Assembly (NCBI GenBank): GCA_028283025.1
Contig: JAPYNO010000012.1
Span: forward strand, 1-49,098
Direction: 5' to 3'
DNA from: Pseudomonadales bacterium
Lineage (GTDB): Bacteria > Pseudomonadota > Gammaproteobacteria > Pseudomonadales > Azotimanducaceae
Length of the DNA stretch: 49,098 bases
The translations under genes were made by a program, and so were the position numbers. Below, in pieces: positions 25,218 to 33,263 of the stretch. The notes beneath the pieces were generated by a model. The model saw only the letters and a list, made by a program, of their open reading frames with translations. It was not told the DNA's origin and ran no database searches. Within the stretch, counting starts at the first letter, position 1; every line of letters starts with the position of its first letter.

Positions 25218-27118
25218 TCGTCACACTCGCAGGACACGTCGATCACGGCAAAACAGCGCTCGTGCGCGCGCTGACCGGCATCGATACGGATCGGCTTGAC
25301 GCAGAAAAGCAACGCGGGCTGACGATCGAGCTCGGCTTCGCCTACGCCGAATTTGGCGGCGCACGAATCGGATTCGTGGATGTCCCCGGACACCACAAAT
25401 TCATCCGCAATATGATTGCCGGCGTCAGCAGTGAGCAGTTCGCGATGCTCGTCATCGCGGCGGATGCAGGCCCTATGCCGCAGACAAGCGAGCATCTTGA
25501 TATTCTCGAAACCATCGGCCTTCAGCGCGGCATTGTCGTGTTCTCACGCGCCGACCGGGCGTCAAGCGAACGCCGCGATGAAACGCAAGCGGCGACGCGC
25601 GCCCTGCTAGATGGATCGTTCTTACAGGATGCGCAGACCCTGTGGTGCTCGGTGCGTTCTAGAGAGGGCATCGAACATATCAAGCAAGCACTCGGACGAG
25701 CGGCGAGGCGAACCCCGCGCGAACCGAGCGAAGGGCATTTTCGCCTGTGCGTTGATCGCGCCTTTCATTTGAGCGGTGCCGGACTCGTTATCACGGGCGC
25801 AGTGCATTCAGGCATGGCGGGCGTCGGCGAGACGCTTGCGACGAGTCGCAGCGGCCGTGCGATTCGTGTGCGCGGCATGCGCGTGCTCGATCAAGACGCC
25901 GCATCGGCAAGCCAAGGCGACCGCGCCGCCATCAACATAACCGGCATTGATCTCAATGACATCAAGCGAGGCGATTGGCTGCTGCCTGTGGAGGCCTGTA
26001 CGCCAACCCGACGCATCAGCATTGCATTCCAAGCGCTACTGCGGTTGCCACGGACATTATCGAGATGGACAAGCGTGCATGTGCATCACGGCGCAGCGCA
26101 CCTCACTGGGCGGCTTGGTCTTGTCGGCGCCCATGTGCTGCAGGCTGGCGAAACCTGCTTCGTCGATTGCCTGCTCGATGAACCGATCATCGCCAAATGG
26201 GGAGACCCTGTGCTGATCCGGGACGCCGCCTTGGAGGCCACGCTCGGCGGCGGATCGGTGATTGACACCTGCATTGCTGAGCGAAGCGGGCGACACCAGA
26301 TGCGCGAGCGAAGCAAATTGCTCGCCGCCTTAGCGCTTGACTGTCCGCTCGCTTCGCTACGCGCGGTGCTTGCGCAAATACCTGTGCTGTCGCTCCTAGC
26401 CTTCACAGGCATGAGAAACCTGCCAGCAGCAGCACTTCAAGGCAAGCTGTCAAGTGCCGATGTGCATTGCTGGCAGGTGGATGGCAAACAGCACGTCACG
26501 CTCGAGGAGACACTTGTAGACGCTCGCAGTGAAATTCTGCGGCGGGTCGATGACTGGCATCAGGCCAATCCAAGCGCCGCGGGGCTTCGCATCGAAGCGC
26601 TGCGCAAGACAAGCAATCTCCCAACCTTGCTGGTGCAACGCGCGATCGCGCAACTGGTGTTGAACAAAGAAATGCTCGTGCAATCGGGCGCACTGCGGCG
26701 ACCGGCCTTTCAATCAAAGCACACACCGCAAGAGGCTGCCCTGTTGCACGCACTTGAGCAACAGGACAACAGGACGCCAACGCTCGGCGACCTTGTTGAA
26801 ACACTCGCCATGACACCGCAGGCACTGCGCCAGGCGGCCAAAGGCCTTGAAACGACGGGTGAGCTCGCGTTCGTCAATGACCGCAGGCTAGTACACCGGG
26901 CAGTGATGCAAGAGGCAATTCGCCTCGTGGAGCAGCTTGAGTCGCCGCGCGGCTTTGTTGTGCGCGAATTCCGCGACTTGAGCGGGCTTGGGCGAAACGC
27001 CTGCATCGATATTCTTGAGTATCTCGACCGTAGCGGCATCACGCGCCGGATCGAAGATCGCAGGCACCTCAATCGACGGCGGCCATCCATACCATCCATA
27101 TCACCAAGATCGAGATAG
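25214..27118 (+). CDS. selB: Selenocysteine-specific translation elongation factor (SelB)
   Basis: A 634-aa GTPase that carries Sec-tRNA to UGA codons marked by a SECIS hairpin. G1 is GHVDHGKT at residues 7-14, G3 is DVPGHHKF, and the G4 equivalent is FSRAD rather than the usual TKAD. EF-Tu-like domains 2 and 3 follow (FHLSGAGLVITGAVHSG), then the SelB-specific winged-helix repeats (about 390-634) that bind SECIS RNA. It is coupled to selA by a 4-bp overlap. The organism therefore makes selenoproteins, though none was recognised in this window. Confidence 0.96.
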   Translation: MIVTLAGHVDHGKTALVRALTGIDTDRLDAEKQRGLTIELGFAYAEFGGARIGFVDVPGHHKFIRNMIAGVSSEQFAMLVIAADAGPMPQTSEHLDILETIGLQRGIVVFSRADRASSERRDETQAATRALLDGSFLQDAQTLWCSVRSREGIEHIKQALGRAARRTPREPSEGHFRLCVDRAFHLSGAGLVITGAVHSGMAGVGETLATSRSGRAIRVRGMRVLDQDAASASQGDRAAINITGIDLNDIKRGDWLLPVEACTPTRRISIAFQALLRLPRTLSRWTSVHVHHGAAHLTGRLGLVGAHVLQAGETCFVDCLLDEPIIAKWGDPVLIRDAALEATLGGGSVIDTCIAERSGRHQMRERSKLLAALALDCPLASLRAVLAQIPVLSLLAFTGMRNLPAAALQGKLSSADVHCWQVDGKQHVTLEETLVDARSEILRRVDDWHQANPSAAGLRIEALRKTSNLPTLLVQRAIAQLVLNKEMLVQSGALRRPAFQSKHTPQEAALLHALEQQDNRTPTLGDLVETLAMTPQALRQAAKGLETTGELAFVNDRRLVHRAVMQEAIRLVEQLESPRGFVVREFRDLSGLGRNACIDILEYLDRSGITRRIEDRRHLNRRRPSIPSISPRSR

Positions 27119-27129
27119 TGCGCGCTTGA

Positions 27130-28641
27130 TCACTCGCGGGCATATTCAAATTCGACTCGCTCGACATCGATCTGCCAGCGATCAAGCGTTGTTCCAAGCG
27201 TTCTTTCAAGGCCGATCACTGCGTTCAAAAGATTCACCCTGGCATCGAGTTCGGCATTCTCAGCGCGTACAAGGTCGTTCTCAAAGGCAACGAGCTGAAA
27301 GTTCGTAGTCAATCCTAAGCTCAACTTCCCACGCTCGACTTCGGCTTTTTGCCCGGCAAATTCACGTGCGGTTTCGGCAAGCACCACGCCGCGCCGCGCG
27401 ATATCAACATTGCGCACAGCATTGCGTACTTCAATGTTGATGCGCTGCCGCAGATCTTCAAGATTGTTCCTCGCGACTTCAACGGCGACCACCGCGCTTT
27501 GATATGCCAACTTCGCCGGATCAGATGCCCCGCGTCCCACAGGCACATTCAAGTCGAGTGACACGCTCCGACCAGTTCGGTCAAGGTTTCCCGCCGCGCC
27601 AACAAGCGCATTGCCATCGCCTCTGAAGCCTGTGCCAAGCGTCAACGACAAGTCCCACAGGCGACTATTCTTGGCAATGGCGACGCCCCTTTCGGTTATG
27701 GACAGGCTAAGCAACGCGCTCAGATAGTCAGATCGCCGCTTGAAGGCGATCTCGATGCCCGCATCGACATCCGGCGTGCTTTCGCTCACCTCATCGACCG
27801 ATAGGGTATCTGTGAGAACAAAGTAGGTGTCCGAATCGATATCGAGAAGATCAATCAAGTTCATGCGCGCACCATCAAGAGCGCCTTCGGCAGTAATGAC
27901 ACTGAGTTCCCTGCGGGCAATGTCGGCTTCGGCCTGCACGACATCGCGCGCCGCCATGCGCCCGGTTTGCACGAGCAGCTTGTTGATTTCAAGCAGCTCG
28001 CGCCCGCGCTCAAGTGAGCGCGTCGCGATTTCTAGTCGGTCCCCGGCCTGCACATACGACCAGTAGGTTTGAACGGCTTGAGAGGTAAGACTGATGATGG
28101 CCGATTTGAAGGCGAGCACATTGATCTCTTCGCTCGTTCTTGCATTGCGCAAGTTCGCACTGCCGACTTCAAGTCCGCCGCCACGAAGAAGCGGCTGACT
28201 GAAGGTGAGATTCACGTTGCTGCCATGCGTGGAAATACCCTCTCCACCGCCCAAGCCAAAGTTTTCGGCGCGCGAGGTGAGCGCGAATTCACCGCCGGTC
28301 GGCACGCGCAGACGCACGCCTGACGAAAGTCCCGAGGTTTCCGTAGTGGCCTTGCCAACTTCGTTATTGGCACCGAAAGCGCCAACGGTGAAGCGCGGGC
28401 GAAACTCATTTTCGGCGACACGCAAGGAGTAGCGCTGCAAGGCGCGCGAAAGGCGCTGGTTGGTGAGCATTCGACTATTGCGCAGCGCCAACTCGATGGT
28501 GCCTTCAAGCGTCAAGTCTATCGTCCGCACGTCACTACTCGCGGCATCTTGGGCAGTGTCTTGCGCATGGAGTGAGCCATTCAAGAGCATCGCGAATGCG
28601 AGCACAAGGCAGGCGCGCGAAATTGAGGAAGAATTTAGCAT
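27130..28641 (-). CDS. TolC-family outer-membrane efflux protein
   Basis: A 503-aa protein with a signal peptide (hydrophobic core, cleavage near LHA-QD at about residue 25) and two outer-membrane efflux protein repeats rich in amphipathic coiled-coil helices (LTLEGTIELALRNSRML...ENEFRPRF; VVAVEVARNNLEDLRQRINIEVRNAV). Such proteins form the outer-membrane channel of tripartite efflux or type I secretion systems, but no membrane-fusion or ABC/RND partner is adjacent. A downstream TolC-like domain (SQPLLRGGG) is typical of environmental bacteria. A 38-bp palindrome lies just upstream of its start. Confidence 0.88.
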   Translation of the reverse strand: MLNSSSISRACLVLAFAMLLNGSLHAQDTAQDAASSDVRTIDLTLEGTIELALRNSRMLTNQRLSRALQRYSLRVAENEFRPRFTVGAFGANNEVGKATTETSGLSSGVRLRVPTGGEFALTSRAENFGLGGGEGISTHGSNVNLTFSQPLLRGGGLEVGSANLRNARTSEEINVLAFKSAIISLTSQAVQTYWSYVQAGDRLEIATRSLERGRELLEINKLLVQTGRMAARDVVQAEADIARRELSVITAEGALDGARMNLIDLLDIDSDTYFVLTDTLSVDEVSESTPDVDAGIEIAFKRRSDYLSALLSLSITERGVAIAKNSRLWDLSLTLGTGFRGDGNALVGAAGNLDRTGRSVSLDLNVPVGRGASDPAKLAYQSAVVAVEVARNNLEDLRQRINIEVRNAVRNVDIARRGVVLAETAREFAGQKAEVERGKLSLGLTTNFQLVAFENDLVRAENAELDARVNLLNAVIGLERTLGTTLDRWQIDVERVEFEYARE

Positions 28642-28692
28642 GTGAAGATGATCCGCTATCACGCAAATATATCCGCAACTATTGTACCAACC

Positions 28693-28730
28693 TAGTGCTC
28701 CATCAAACTGATCAGTTTGATGGAGCACTA
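28693..28730. repeat. 38-bp perfect palindrome
   Basis: Two 19-bp arms with no spacer, centred between 28711 and 28712. The left arm is TAGTGCTCCATCAAACTGA and the right arm is its exact reverse complement. It lies between the diheme protein stop (28757) and the TolC-family start (28641). No T-tract follows on either strand, so it is not a textbook terminator. It could be an RNA hairpin, an operator, or an extragenic palindrome of a dispersed family. Confidence 0.75.
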
Positions 28731-28756
28731 TGCCTCGGCTCGAAAAGCCATCTATC

Positions 28757-30466
28757 TCAATCGCTCGCGAGCGCTTGCGGCCAATCGAGTCGAATATCCC
28801 AGCGGTACTGGAATTCGGGCGCGAGCGTCGGTGCTAACGCCTCATCGACTTTGCGCAAGACATTGCCAGGCGCGCTTGCAAAGGCGTCGCGTCCGAAAAT
28901 GAAGTCCTGCTCGCCGACGATCGCTCGATAGGCCTTGTTGAGTTCAAGCGCCCGCTCGACAGATGGCGTGATGAGCGCATAGACGTCTTCTGCCTGCCCG
29001 ACCTTATCGAGATCAAGCGAGCCGTCAGCCTTGAACCAGCGCGCCTGCATTTCCTGATTGCTGCGAAATTCGCCGCCGCCGCCGACACGCTGCAAATAGG
29101 TGGCGATCTCGCCAAGAGACTCGCCCTTGTTCGGCGCATCCGGCATGCCTTGCAAGTTGATGTAGCCCCACCCTTCTAACCCATCGACTTTGCGCGGGAA
29201 AGCGAAGGTCTTGTCGATGGTCGCACCGATCGACGTATGGCAGCCCATGCAAAAAAGGTTTTCCTCGTAGGTCGCGGCGCGCAATTCGCCTGCCGGATTC
29301 TCGATGAATCCTTGCAGCGCCCAGCCGAACTTGTTGTCGAGGCCCTTGTCGCCAAGATAGTGGTAGCTCGGCAAGGAGCCGAGCTCTTTCTCATAGCCTT
29401 CGAGCTGGTAGACGCGGTCGTACACGCGCTTGCGATAGGCGACCCATTTCTTCATGTAGCGCACTTCCTTGAGACGTGTCGACGGCCCGATTTCGCCGCC
29501 CGGCCTGATGCCAAGATAGCGCACCGTATGCAGAAACTCAGTGCCAGCGGGATACATGCTGCGTTCCCAATGCTCGCCCGCGGCCGCGCCGACGTAGCCT
29601 TCGGCGCGTTTCACGCGGGCGGTCATTTGCAGCACTCCGTCACCGTTCAAGTCCTTGCCAATGCGGCGCTCGTCAATCGGCGGCGTCGAAACCTCGGCCA
29701 TGTCCTTGATGGTGAGTTCAAGAATGGCAAGATTGGCGATGTACACGTCCCGCGAGTAGGCGCCGCTCTTATCTGCCTGAAACGCCTCGGGCAGGCGAAT
29801 CATGACATCGTCGGTTGAACCATTGGTCGGCCAGAAGGTGCTCGGAAACGGCTTGTAGTTGAACGCGACCCAGCCGCTGCCATCAAGCGCGAACCCTTCG
29901 GCATCGAATGCGCGCTCGGCGAGCTGCAAGTCATTGAGATCCGGCACCCAACCGTCAAAGCCCGCCGATTGCAGCGACGCTGCCAAGGGCGAGTAGTTGT
30001 CCTCGTCAATCCAGCCTAGAATTTCCTCATCGCTGATCTCTTCGAGCTGAGCTGTTCGGTCCTCAAAAAGGTTCTGCCAATGATTGGTCATGCCGAGGTC
30101 GCTGAAACTGTAGGCCGCCTGCAAATCCCAATCATCCATTGAGTTTTCGCCTGCCGTCTGCGATGCCTGATGACAGACGTAGCAGGGATTGAACCTGCCT
30201 TCGGTGCGCGTGTAGCACTGTGGCGGAATGATGGCTTCGTGGTTGTAGACGGTACGCACGGGATGCAGCGCAGGCAGGGGCGCGGGCTTGGCAGATTCAT
30301 GCGCCCTTAAGTAAGCGATGACCTGCTCGTGCGGCTTGGCGATTACGTGTGTGCCAATCGGCTCGCCCACGACTTGCGAAGACAAGAACGCGAGCGAAGC
30401 TAGTGATAGCCAAGCTCCGCGCCTTGCACAGGCTCGGTGGTGGGTGAGGAAGCGAAAGATCGTCAT
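28757..30466 (-). CDS. Periplasmic diheme cytochrome c family protein, function unknown
   Basis: A 569-aa protein with an N-terminal signal peptide (hydrophobic core about residues 15-34, cleavage near VVGEP). Two heme-binding CxxCH sites are seen: CYVCH near residue 95 and CMGCH near residue 407. Between them lies a long segment without a family I recognise, including an EF-hand-like DLNGDGVLQM that might bind calcium. It is a candidate periplasmic oxidoreductase or electron carrier. The TolC-family gene follows on the same strand and tRNA-Asn precedes it, so operon membership is unclear. Confidence 0.82.
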   Translation of the reverse strand: MTIFRFLTHHRACARRGAWLSLASLAFLSSQVVGEPIGTHVIAKPHEQVIAYLRAHESAKPAPLPALHPVRTVYNHEAIIPPQCYTRTEGRFNPCYVCHQASQTAGENSMDDWDLQAAYSFSDLGMTNHWQNLFEDRTAQLEEISDEEILGWIDEDNYSPLAASLQSAGFDGWVPDLNDLQLAERAFDAEGFALDGSGWVAFNYKPFPSTFWPTNGSTDDVMIRLPEAFQADKSGAYSRDVYIANLAILELTIKDMAEVSTPPIDERRIGKDLNGDGVLQMTARVKRAEGYVGAAAGEHWERSMYPAGTEFLHTVRYLGIRPGGEIGPSTRLKEVRYMKKWVAYRKRVYDRVYQLEGYEKELGSLPSYHYLGDKGLDNKFGWALQGFIENPAGELRAATYEENLFCMGCHTSIGATIDKTFAFPRKVDGLEGWGYINLQGMPDAPNKGESLGEIATYLQRVGGGGEFRSNQEMQARWFKADGSLDLDKVGQAEDVYALITPSVERALELNKAYRAIVGEQDFIFGRDAFASAPGNVLRKVDEALAPTLAPEFQYRWDIRLDWPQALASD

Positions 30467-30483
30467 GTTCGAATATGCGGAAT

Positions 30484-30559
30484 TGGCTCCGCCTGCTGGG
30501 CTCGAACCAGCGACCCGCTGATTAACAGTCAGCTGCTCTACCTACTGAGCTAAGGCGGA
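30484..30559 (-). tRNA. tRNA-Asn (anticodon GUU)
   Basis: A 76-nt tRNA with encoded CCA (30484-30486): acceptor TCCGCCT/AGGCGGA, D-arm TAGCTCAGTAGGTAGAGCA, anticodon loop CTGTTAA (GTT), T-arm CTGG-TTCGAGC-CCAG, discriminator G. The stop codon of the upstream lipoprotein gene is formed by tRNA nucleotides 8-10. Confidence 0.97.
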
Positions 30560-30912
30560 ATCAAAGTGCAATTGTACTCTTCATCACCTGTCTGTGGGGT
30601 GCGCGGGGACAGCAGCGTGCAATGGAGATGGGCGAGCGGCGCCTCGCACTCGGCTTGCATGGACACGCCCTCGGCATCATCACCGCGCTTCAGGCGTAGC
30701 TGCACACGCGCGACCTCAGAGCCTTGCTCGCGGCAGTAGTCTTCAGCCTTGGCTTTGAGTGCCTCGGTCTGCGGTTCAAGTTCGCTCGCGAGATCACGGG
30801 CAGGCACCACCATCGGCGCGCTTGCGCAGGCGGCGATGCCGAGGACGCACGCCAAGCACCGAGACAAACACACGAATACACGACGCACGAATGCACTACA
30901 ATCAAATACCAT
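30550..30912 (-). CDS. Small predicted lipoprotein
   Basis: A 120-aa protein of unknown function. The N terminus has a hydrophobic stretch ending in a lipobox-like LGIAAC, so it is probably lipidated at Cys28 and anchored in the membrane. The mature part has three more cysteines (EDYCREQ, QAECEAP, LHCTLL, with one near the end at NCTLIPP) and no family I recognise. It overlaps the 5' end of tRNA-Asn by 10 bp on the same strand. Its start codon overlaps an ATG on the opposite strand at a shared CATG, with tRNA-Gly beginning 21 bp away. Confidence 0.6.
   Translation of the reverse strand: MVFDCSAFVRRVFVCLSRCLACVLGIAACASAPMVVPARDLASELEPQTEALKAKAEDYCREQGSEVARVQLRLKRGDDAEGVSMQAECEAPLAHLHCTLLSPRTPQTGDEEYNCTLIPP
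30897..30902 (+). promoter_or_regulatory. Possible -10 box for tRNA-Gly
   Basis: A TACAAT hexamer 30 bp before the tRNA-Gly 5' end, within the start region of the lipoprotein gene. No good -35 is visible at 16-18 bp. If used, transcription would begin near 30909, just before the ATG that opens the protease frame. Confidence 0.3.
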
Positions 30913-32353
30913 GACCTATCATGGTCGCACAAGCGGGTGTCGTATAGTGGTGATTACCCCAGCTTCCCAAGCTGGAGATGGCGGTTCGATTCCGCTCACC
31001 CGCTCCATCTTCATTGCCCTGTGCCTGTTCCTTTGGCAACCTGCGAGTGCCGCCCTGCCAGCCACGCTCGCGGACGGCACGTCGCTGCCAAGCCTCGCGC
31101 CGGTCGTGGAAGAGGTCTTGCCGGCGGTCGTCAATATCGAAACCTTTAATCGCGTTCGTCTGCGCGGGCCGCTCAGGTTCAGTCCGTTCCGTGGCCTGTA
31201 TTCGCAGCCGCGGGAAGCCCGGCGCATGGCGAGCGCGGGTTCCGGCGTCATCATTGACGCGGCGCGCGGCTACATTCTCACCAACTACCATGTGGTCGAG
31301 TCAGCCCAGGAAATTCAGGTCAACTTGAAAGACCGACGAGGCATCAGCGCGAGTATCGTCGGATTCGACCGGCAGGTGGACATCGCGGTGCTGCAAATCG
31401 ACGCCAAGAGCCTTGTCCAAATCACGCGCGGCGACTCTGATGAGCTGCGCGTCGGCGATTTTGTCCTCGCTGTCGGCAACCCGTTCAGATTCGATTCAAC
31501 CGTCACCTCCGGCATCATCAGCGCGCTCGGCCGCGGCGCTGGCGCTGGCGGCTATCAAGACTATATTCAAACCGATGCATCAATCAATTCAGGCAACTCA
31601 GGCGGCCCGCTTGTGGACCTCGCAGGGCATCTTGTCGGCATCAACACCGCCATTCACACGCCGAGCGGCGGCAGCGTCGGCATCGGTTTCGCTATTCCAA
31701 GCAACCTCGCCATCGGCATCGCCGAGGAGCTCATCGCGAGCGGCACTATTCGTCGCGGGAATCTTGGCTTGTGGATCGAAGAACTCACGTTGGACGAGCG
31801 CGAAGCACTCGGCGTGTCAGGCAAAGCGGGTGTGCTCATCACGCGCATCACGCCCGGCAGCATTGCTGATAGCGAAAATATCAAGCCCGGCGATTTGCTC
31901 TTGCGGATAGGTGAGCGCACCATCCGCGACGCATCGGATTACGCGAGCAGCGCCGGGCTGTTCATCATCGGGCAGGCGGTGACACTTGAATTGAGACGCG
32001 ACGCTGAACCACTGACCGTCACGGTCGAGATTTCCCCACCTCGCTCTGTGCCAGTGGAAGGGCGGCGCGTCGATGCGCGCTTTCACGGCACCACGCTACA
32101 GAATTTTCTTGACGAGGACGCCACAGAAGCATCGAGTCTTGGCGTGCTAGTCACCGACATCAAGCGCGGCAGTCATGCGTGGAACGCTGGATTCCGAGCA
32201 GGCGACATATTGACATCAACAGGCCGCTCGCAGGTGCGCGACATTGATGATCTGCTGCGCGGGCTGCATAGTTCAGGCAGCGATACCGTCATCGGCGTCT
32301 ACCGATCAGGGTCACGCGGCACCATCACCCTACGCGCCCTGCCCGGCGTCTAA
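30911..32353 (+). CDS. Do-family (DegP/DegQ-like) periplasmic serine protease; 5' end runs through tRNA-Gly
   Basis: A trypsin-like protease with two PDZ domains. The triad is clear: His in ILTNYHVVES, Asp in QVDIAVLQID, Ser in INSGNSGGPLVD. PDZ1 covers about GNLGLWIEEL to VTVEIS and PDZ2 runs to the end. A signal peptide core FIALCLFLWQPASA-ALP precedes the mature chain (about 445 aa), so it should act in periplasmic protein quality control. The start is unresolved: between tRNA-Gly and the signal peptide there is no ATG, GTG or TTG in frame. The options are ATG 30911 upstream of the tRNA, GTG 30947/30950 in its D-arm, or a rare ATT at 30989 in its T-arm. Product sure, start not. Confidence 0.88.
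   Translation: MTYHGRTSGCRIVVITPASQAGDGGSIPLTRSIFIALCLFLWQPASAALPATLADGTSLPSLAPVVEEVLPAVVNIETFNRVRLRGPLRFSPFRGLYSQPREARRMASAGSGVIIDAARGYILTNYHVVESAQEIQVNLKDRRGISASIVGFDRQVDIAVLQIDAKSLVQITRGDSDELRVGDFVLAVGNPFRFDSTVTSGIISALGRGAGAGGYQDYIQTDASINSGNSGGPLVDLAGHLVGINTAIHTPSGGSVGIGFAIPSNLAIGIAEELIASGTIRRGNLGLWIEELTLDEREALGVSGKAGVLITRITPGSIADSENIKPGDLLLRIGERTIRDASDYASSAGLFIIGQAVTLELRRDAEPLTVTVEISPPRSVPVEGRRVDARFHGTTLQNFLDEDATEASSLGVLVTDIKRGSHAWNAGFRAGDILTSTGRSQVRDIDDLLRGLHSSGSDTVIGVYRSGSRGTITLRALPGV
30933..31007 (+). tRNA. tRNA-Gly (anticodon CCC)
   Basis: A 75-nt tRNA with encoded CCA (31005-31007): acceptor GCGGGTG/CACCCGC, anticodon stem CCAGC/GCTGG with loop TTCCCAA (CCC), T-arm GGCGG-TTCGATT-CCGCT, discriminator T. 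It lies entirely within the open frame of the Do-type protease on the same strand. Confidence 0.97.
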
Positions 32354-32364
32354 GAAAGCCAAGG

Positions 32365-33246
32365 CTACAGTAGCGCTTGAGCCACCGCTTCGTAGGCTAG
32401 CCAGTCAACTTCGCCCATCTGGCCTCTCGTGTTCACTGCCTGCACGCACACATGGCTTGCGCCTGCATCGAGATGGGCTTCAATACGCTCGGCAATATTG
32501 CCGACATCACCGATGGCAAACGTTGCGTCAATGAAGGCATCGCTGCCACCATCATCAAGGTCGGCATCCGAAAACCCCATGCGCTTCCAGTTATTGCGGT
32601 AGTTGGGCAGCGGCGCATAGATCTGATACGTCGTGCGAGCTGCGGCGCGAGCTTTGTCAAGATCGGATTCGAGAATGATCTTTTGCTCGACGCATAGCCA
32701 AGCATCATCGCCAAGTATCCGGCGCGCTTCGCGCGTATGCGCAGGTGAGACGAAATAAGGATGCGCGCCTTCGCTTGACTCGCGCGCGAGTTCAAGCATC
32801 TTCGGGCCTAATGCAGCGATCACTGTTGGTGGCGTCTCTTTGGGTGCAAGGCCGCTGTAAGGCGCATTCTCCATCGCCTGCAAGTAGCTGCGCATAGTCT
32901 CAACTGGCTTGCCATACGTAAGGCCGCGCACGCCTTCAACGAGTGGCTTGTGCGAGACACCGAGGCCAAGCAGGAAGCGGCCATTCGATTGCTCAGCGAG
33001 TGATTTCTGCGCGGCGAGCGTGACACCAGGTTCGCGGTGATAGATGTTGGCGATGCCGGTGGCGAGGATCAGGCTCGAAGTGTTTGCGAGCAGCCACGAG
33101 GACTGCACAAACGGATGACGACCGACTGTTTCGGGCATCCAGAGCGCCGCATAGCCGAGCCCTTCAAAGCGCTTGGCTGCTTCAGCAGCATCGGGTGACG
33201 GCAGGGCGTCAAGAAATTGCCAGACGCCGATCTTTCCAAGTTCCAT
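32365..33246 (-). CDS. LLM-class F420-dependent oxidoreductase
   Basis: A 293-aa luciferase-like (beta/alpha)8-barrel flavin/F420 oxidoreductase. It opens MELGKIGVWQFLDALP and shows the family features LWMPETVGRHPFVQ, LATGIANIYHREP, GRFLLGLGVSHKPLVEG and an IGDVGNIAERIEAHLDAGASHV end, which match LLM proteins annotated as F420-dependent (TIGR03620-like). It ends 11 bp from the protease gene (convergent) and follows the crotonase-fold gene by 17 bp, so it is likely the last gene of the long minus-strand operon. Cofactor (F420 or FMN) and substrate are inferred only from family. Confidence 0.87.
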   Translation of the reverse strand: MELGKIGVWQFLDALPSPDAAEAAKRFEGLGYAALWMPETVGRHPFVQSSWLLANTSSLILATGIANIYHREPGVTLAAQKSLAEQSNGRFLLGLGVSHKPLVEGVRGLTYGKPVETMRSYLQAMENAPYSGLAPKETPPTVIAALGPKMLELARESSEGAHPYFVSPAHTREARRILGDDAWLCVEQKIILESDLDKARAAARTTYQIYAPLPNYRNNWKRMGFSDADLDDGGSDAFIDATFAIGDVGNIAERIEAHLDAGASHVCVQAVNTRGQMGEVDWLAYEAVAQALL

Positions 33247-33263
33247 ATGTGCCTCCTTTGTGT

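Noticed and set aside
27119..31007. tRNA-Sec (selC) near selAB
   Set aside because: I looked for a tRNA with UCA anticodon and long extra arm around selAB and between genes; only Asn and Gly tRNAs were found in this stretch.
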